Positions 59,958 to 64,000 of a stretch of DNA of 64,000 bases are shown in pieces. Each line of letters starts with the position of its first letter. Position 1 is the stretch's first letter. Below the pieces are notes generated by a model. It searched no databases. It was not told the origin of the DNA and was given only the letters and a program-made list of their open reading frames with translations. The translations under genes and the position numbers were made by a program. Location: the NCBI GenBank assembly GCA_964501335.1, contig CAZCTC010000042.1, forward strand, positions 4,067 to 68,066. Reading direction: 5' to 3'. This DNA is from CAZCTC01 sp964501335 (GTDB taxonomy: Bacteria; Chloroflexota; Anaerolineae; B4-G1; SLSP01).

Positions 59958-61556
59958 ATGCACATCTCAATCCGTTGGCGGCTGGCCCTCAACTTTGCAG
60001 CGATTGCCCTGCTCTGTGCCGCAGCGCTGGGCGCCGTTCTCCTCACCACCGTCCGCACCTACTACGCCGACATGGAACGCACCTACCTCACCGACAACGC
60101 CCGCTCCATCGCCGACCTGATCCCTCCCCTTCTGGCCCAACCGCCGCTCACCCCCATTTTGCAATCTCGCCTCAACAGCCTGGCCTTTCTCTCCCAGAGC
60201 CGCGTCAAGATCATCGCCACCGACGGCCGGCTGCTGGGCGACTCCAACTCACCCCAACAGATCCAGATCTATACGGTCGCCTATCCTGCCGATCCCATCA
60301 TGGCAAGCCCGTTCAACGCCACCGTCAGCATTGGCAGACAAAGTACCACCACCACGACCACCGGCATCTTCAGCCAGGGAGACGCTGGCTTCACCTCCGT
60401 TGAAACCGTTCGGGCTCCCAGCGACATCCTCATCTTTTCAACCGAATCGCAACCCGCCCTGCCCTTACCGGTCGCCGTTGATGCCGGCATCACCGACGTC
60501 ACCCTCACCCAGATCCCCGTCGCCGGCACCTTCTACGGCTTCGCCTTCAACGAAACCGGCGACCTCAACGGCAAACGTTCCGATCAAACCGTGCAGGAAC
60601 CCATCTACAACAGCCACGGGATGCTGCTCGGCCACGTCGAACTCTCCGAAGGTCCCGCCTACGGCACCCAAATTCTGGAAAACGTCGCCCGGGCCTGGCT
60701 GCTGGCCGGCGCCGTCGCCGTAATCCTGGCCGCGGCGGCCGGCTGGTGGATCAGCCGCAGCATCAGCGCACCGCTCGTCGCCCTGACCTCCGTCACAACC
60801 CAGATGGCCGCCGGAGACCTGAGCATCCGGGCCCCCGAATCCCGCCGGCCCGACGAAGTGGGCACCCTCTCCCGCTCCTTCAACGGGATGGCCGATCAGG
60901 TCGAAGGGACCATTGCCTCGCTGCGCCGCTTCATCTCCGACGCCGCCCACGAAATCCACACGCCGCTCACCGCCCTGCGCACCAACCTCGAACTGGCCCC
61001 CGAAAGCGTGGTCACCCAACGAGCCCGCGAGCAGGTCGCCCGCCTGGAAAAGCTCACCGCCGGGCTGCTGGATCTCTCCCGCCTGGACGCCGCCACGCAC
61101 AACGAGGCCCCCGTGAACCTCACCGCCCTGGTACAGGAATTGAGCGAAAGCTGCGCCGCCCGGGCCGAACAGGCCGGAATCGACTTTGAGCTCACAACGC
61201 CGGAAGAAGCCGTCGTGGTTCAGGGAGATGCCGCCCAGTTGCAACAAGCCTTGGGGAATCTGCTGGATAACGCGCTCAAGTTCACATCCGAGGGGGGCCG
61301 GGTGACCCTACAACTGACCACCGGAGATGGTCAGGCCATCCTTGAGGTCGAAGATACCGGGATCGGCATTCCCGAAGAGGATTTAAATCAAATCTTCAGC
61401 CGGTTCCATCGAGGGCGCAACGCAGCAGATTATGCCGGCTGTGGATTGGGGCTGGCCATCGTCCGCGCCATCGCCGAAGGACATCACGGCACGGTCAAGG
61501 GAGAAAACAGCGCCCACGGCGCCCGCTTCACCCTGACGCTGCCGTGGAACCCATAG
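59958..61556 (+). CDS. Sensor histidine kinase
   Basis: 532 residues. The start at 59958 has AAAAAGGAGCACCC; codons upstream fall in a repeat. First membrane helix about 10-35 (LNFAAIALLCAAALGAVLLT), extracytoplasmic sensor about 36-235, second helix about 237-260 (LLAGAVAVILAAAAGWWISR). Then HAMP (PLVALTSVTTQMAAGDLSIR), HisKA with His331 in DAAHEIHTPLTAL (His replaces the usual Arg after the Ile), N box GNLLDNALKFTSEGG, VEDTGIGIPEEDL and GCGLGLAIVRAI. It lacks an adjacent regulator; the response regulator at 54592, just upstream of the pump operon, is the likely partner. Confidence 0.92.
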   Translation: MHISIRWRLALNFAAIALLCAAALGAVLLTTVRTYYADMERTYLTDNARSIADLIPPLLAQPPLTPILQSRLNSLAFLSQSRVKIIATDGRLLGDSNSPQQIQIYTVAYPADPIMASPFNATVSIGRQSTTTTTTGIFSQGDAGFTSVETVRAPSDILIFSTESQPALPLPVAVDAGITDVTLTQIPVAGTFYGFAFNETGDLNGKRSDQTVQEPIYNSHGMLLGHVELSEGPAYGTQILENVARAWLLAGAVAVILAAAAGWWISRSISAPLVALTSVTTQMAAGDLSIRAPESRRPDEVGTLSRSFNGMADQVEGTIASLRRFISDAAHEIHTPLTALRTNLELAPESVVTQRAREQVARLEKLTAGLLDLSRLDAATHNEAPVNLTALVQELSESCAARAEQAGIDFELTTPEEAVVVQGDAAQLQQALGNLLDNALKFTSEGGRVTLQLTTGDGQAILEVEDTGIGIPEEDLNQIFSRFHRGRNAADYAGCGLGLAIVRAIAEGHHGTVKGENSAHGARFTLTLPWNP

Positions 61557-61599
61557 CCTCTGTCCTGAAAATAGCCCACGCCATGCAAAATCTCCCCGA

Positions 61600-61625
61600 G
61601 GGCGGCCACATCGGGCCGCCCCTAC
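61600..61625. repeat. GGGCGGCCACATCGGGCCGCCC dispersed repeat
   Basis: Followed by the same 'cgaacaccgccaatgtaggg' block as at 14138, and then GGGGTTACCCCGCCCGGCCC. Another GTAGGGGTACCCCTTGTGGG block starts at 61788 and recurs at 63964. Confidence 0.8.
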
Positions 61626-61812
61626 CCGAACACCGCCAATGTAGGGGCGGGGTTACCCCGCCCGGCCCATCCCCAAATCAACCTTCCCCAACGGAAAAGA
61701 ATCCCCCACCGGGTAATTACCTTCGGAATCAATACATGGATACCTGAATCGGGCGAGGAAACCTCGCCCCTACACAGACAATCTCCCGTAGGGGTACCCC
61801 TTGTGGGTACCC

Positions 61813-61980
61813 AATCTGAAGGCAAGTCGCCTGTCCTTGCAAGATCAGAGTGCGTTGCACCTCTTTAGAAAATCACCCTCACCCGCACAAGGCCCCTCTC
61901 CTGTAAGTTGCGCCGCGCTGGATCGGAAGAGAGTTTTTTTGTTTATGTTTTGGTGCGCCTCAGAAGGCGCACCAAAACAT
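61813..61980 (-). repeat. Long variant of the palindromic intergenic module
   Basis: Body identical in most positions to 857-981, ending in hairpin 61945-61980 (ATGTTTTGGTGCGCCT, loop CAGA). The inner half GTGCGCCT is shared with 44642-44677, the outer half ATGTTTTG with 53214-53253. The gap 61557-62085 otherwise holds only dispersed repeats. Confidence 0.85.
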
Positions 61981-62085
61981 GGCCTTTTCCAGAGCCGCAC
62001 AGGCAACGCAGGCTGTCTACTTGCTGCTGTCTCCTTCCGCTGAATTTTCCTCCTTCGGGGTGCCGCCCCCGGCCTTTCAACCATC

Positions 62086-63729
62086 TCAGTCCAGCAGATC
62101 CACCGTCCCCAACATCCCATCCAATCGCAGCCACTGCCCGTCGTGGATCAACCGGGTCGCGTCAGCCACCCCCACCACCGCGGGCAGCCCGTTCTCCCGC
62201 GCAATGATAGCCGCATGAGAGATCGCCCCGCCCAGCTCGGTTATCACTCCGGTCAACCGTAAAAAGAGACTCGACCAGGCCGGGTCCGTCAAACGAGTCA
62301 CCAGAATAGCCGGACCCTGAAATTCCAACAACGCGGCCGCCGCTTCCAGCGGATTGTTTTTCACCAACGCCACGCCCTCCACCACACCCCGGCCGCCGCT
62401 GACGGGAATTCCTTTCAGGCGCGGCCCACAAGAATCTTTTGCAAAAGGCTCAACCTCCAGTCCCGGCCGCCATTTTCCCGTCTCCATATCGTACCAGATC
62501 AATTCCGGCGGCGAGGGCAGACGAAGGTTCAACTTCCACTCGGCCCGCCGTTCGGAAATCGTCTCCAAAGAAATCCTTTGCTTCCCCTGAGAACGGCCAA
62601 AAGCCAGAAACTCATCCCAGGTGTAGAAAAAAAACATATCATCCGGATCATCCGGGTAAAAACAACAGGAAAGCCGACGCGCCATCAGACCGAACAAGGC
62701 CTGGCTTAACGCCAGATTGCTCTTGAAATCCTCTCGCACGGCAATCAACTGCCCGCCCCAAACCAATACCTTCTCCCAGATCGCCCGCTCCATCGGCCGC
62801 ATCTCCAGCAAAGCCTGCCGCCCCAATTCCTGAGCCACGTGAGCCCGTTCAACCGGCGTCTCTCGCAATCCAAACTGGCTCGCAATGGCCAACAACACCA
62901 GATCCTGGTGGTCGATCAATCGATCCGACTCAAAATCCAGCTCATGCTCAAAGCCCCGATGGCCATATTCCTGTAAAAAAGACTGCAATTCCTGCATCAA
63001 AGGGGCAGCTTCTGGAATCCGGGCATAAATATCGAGATCCGTCACGCCCTGATGCAACAATTGCACCACCTCCGGCCCACAACTTTCAGCCAACCCGCAA
63101 AGCCTCCAGATCTGTCGGCCGATCAGCGAGGAGGTCGTGTTGGAACCGGCAAACAGCGACAGCAATTCCGGTTTCTGCTTGCGTAAAATGTTATCCAGCA
63201 TCATCACCATCATCGCGGAGAGAATCCGCTGACAGCCGATCCGGCTGCATTGTTCGACAAACTCAGGGGCAAACAACGGCCAGATCAACGGTAAAGGATC
63301 GGCCTTCAAATCGTGGAGCGCTTGATAGTTTCTCCGAATTTTTTCTACCAGCTCCCCCAACTCGACATGGTGAAAATGCACCATTTCCACATAGACCTTG
63401 CAAAAATTAAAAGGCAGCCTCATCAATTGCCAAAATGGGACCTTCGCCATATGAAGGTCAATTTCAGGAGGAATACCGATCGCGGCCGGATCCGTCGGAA
63501 AAATCCGGCTCAGATCCCGGGCATAATAGGTCATATTGCCGTATCCCCGCCCCTGAACAATAACCAGAGGTTTCAACGTCGGATCGAAATCGGAAAGATC
63601 ACCGCCCAGCTGCTCGCACAGCCATTTAAAATGGAAGTCGGCCTCCTGAGAAAGCATCGTAGAAGAAAGAGGTGTAAAAACACCGCTGGATTCCTGGGTA
63701 TTGTAGGAACTAAGCGATATTTCAACCAT
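62086..63729 (-). CDS. PEP-utilising-enzyme-like protein, rifampin-phosphotransferase-like without ATP-grasp
   Basis: 547 residues, start behind AAGGAGAGTTTTGCT. The C-terminal swivelling domain (about 445-547) carries ELGGAISHAAIIARENGLPA with His505 as the candidate phospho-accepting residue, and PAVVG, as in PEP synthase, PPDK and rifampin phosphotransferase. The central part (about 170-430) resembles the substrate-binding helical domain of rifampin phosphotransferases (LQEYGHRGFEHELDFESDRL, RAHVAQELGRQALLE, DDMFFFYTWDEFLAF). No ATP-grasp domain is present: the N-terminal 165 residues show no ATP-binding motifs. A separate ATP-grasp partner would be needed for activity; none is in the window. 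Monocistronic. Confidence 0.78.
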   Translation of the reverse strand: MVEISLSSYNTQESSGVFTPLSSTMLSQEADFHFKWLCEQLGGDLSDFDPTLKPLVIVQGRGYGNMTYYARDLSRIFPTDPAAIGIPPEIDLHMAKVPFWQLMRLPFNFCKVYVEMVHFHHVELGELVEKIRRNYQALHDLKADPLPLIWPLFAPEFVEQCSRIGCQRILSAMMVMMLDNILRKQKPELLSLFAGSNTTSSLIGRQIWRLCGLAESCGPEVVQLLHQGVTDLDIYARIPEAAPLMQELQSFLQEYGHRGFEHELDFESDRLIDHQDLVLLAIASQFGLRETPVERAHVAQELGRQALLEMRPMERAIWEKVLVWGGQLIAVREDFKSNLALSQALFGLMARRLSCCFYPDDPDDMFFFYTWDEFLAFGRSQGKQRISLETISERRAEWKLNLRLPSPPELIWYDMETGKWRPGLEVEPFAKDSCGPRLKGIPVSGGRGVVEGVALVKNNPLEAAAALLEFQGPAILVTRLTDPAWSSLFLRLTGVITELGGAISHAAIIARENGLPAVVGVADATRLIHDGQWLRLDGMLGTVDLLD

Positions 63730-63844
63730 AGCAAAACTCTCCTTCTACTAAAATTAAGGGGAAAAATAAATAAGGATAACAAATGAGGTATCGATTTACC
63801 ATCAGCTTAACACATAAATAAAGAAAACGAAAGTATCATTTAAG

Positions 63845-63990
63845 GCGCATCGCCACATCGGGCCGCCCCCGGCATGGCCTTCTGTCCTGAAAATAGCCCC
63901 ATCGTGCAAAAATCTCCCCCAGGGCGGCCACATCGGGCCGCCCCGACCCGGAAAACGTCTCCCGTAGGGGTACCCCTTGTGGGTACCCAA
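63845..63990. repeat. Cluster of dispersed repeats at the window end
   Basis: Partial and full copies of the GGGCGGCCACATCGGGCCGCCC repeat (63850 and 63922), 'tggccttctgtcctgaaaat' (also near 41832 and 44441) and GTAGGGGTACCCCTTGTGGG (also at 61788). No coding signal between 63730 and the end. Confidence 0.75.
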
Positions 63991-64000
63991 TCCTGACGAA

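Overview
The window looks like a chromosomal segment of a GC-rich bacterium, most likely a Chloroflexota (Anaerolineae-like) member. This is an inference from several traits. Large secreted PKD/DUF11/Kelch proteins end in a short YLP[LI] C-terminal motif. Intergenic spaces are crowded with dispersed palindromes and 'GGGCGGCCACATCGGGCCGCCC'-type repeats. There is a SAM-I riboswitch, and strong AGGAGG ribosome binding sites are used with ATG, GTG and TTG starts. No rRNA, intact tRNA, CRISPR array, phage or transposase gene was found.

Layout. Positions 1-5000: an edge-truncated gene, a membrane protein, a DIP1984-family protein, then a flavin amine oxidase with a small membrane-anchored partner. 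Positions 4972-20401 (minus strand): a 2386-residue surface protein, an aldo/keto reductase, an orotate-phosphoribosyltransferase-like protein, the NAD de novo genes (nadB and a fused nadC-nadA), and a secreted lamin-tail/phospholipase-D-like protein. Positions 21210-27011: an anchored SH3-like protein, an AT-rich membrane gene, an 1102-residue STAND NTPase with regular 32-residue helical repeats, and an anchored helix-hairpin-helix protein. Positions 27277-32608: a consensus promoter, SAM-I riboswitch and terminator, then a cystathionine gamma-synthase-type enzyme, aspartate kinase, aspartate-semialdehyde dehydrogenase and a HAD-like protein whose motifs run in permuted order. Positions 32668-38405: an extracytoplasmic ligand-binding protein paired with a PAS-STAS (RsbR-like) regulator, and a divergent zinc/cadmium resistance operon (SmtB/CadC-type repressor and P1B-ATPase) with its operator.

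Positions 38421-49473: a flavin reductase, an SRPBCC-PDZ-DinB fusion coupled to an HExxH protein, a two-component system, and a ferric-reductase/ApbE cluster with two small membrane proteins. Next comes an operon of a secreted fibre-like protein (extending to 51033), a TPR-like protein, a ferritin-like protein and a short pyruvate-kinase-like protein. Positions 51177-52916: a probable contractile-injection-system cargo (alpha/beta-hydrolase-like effector) with a small chaperone- or immunity-like partner. Positions 53396-61556: a SprT-like metalloprotein, a response regulator, a MacA/MacB-type efflux pump, an anchored protein and a histidine kinase; the regulator and kinase flank the pump. Positions 62086-63729: a rifampin-phosphotransferase-like protein with a phosphohistidine domain but no ATP-grasp.

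The most distinctive non-coding feature is a family of at least 18 intergenic modules and about 14 solo hairpins. Their perfect stems are built from interchangeable outer and inner half-stems. One hairpin is split by a MITE-like insertion with an 8-bp target duplication. The strongest candidates for undescribed biology are these modular palindromes, the permuted HAD protein, the NadC-NadA fusion, the SRPBCC-PDZ-DinB/metalloprotein pair and the cargo/partner pair.
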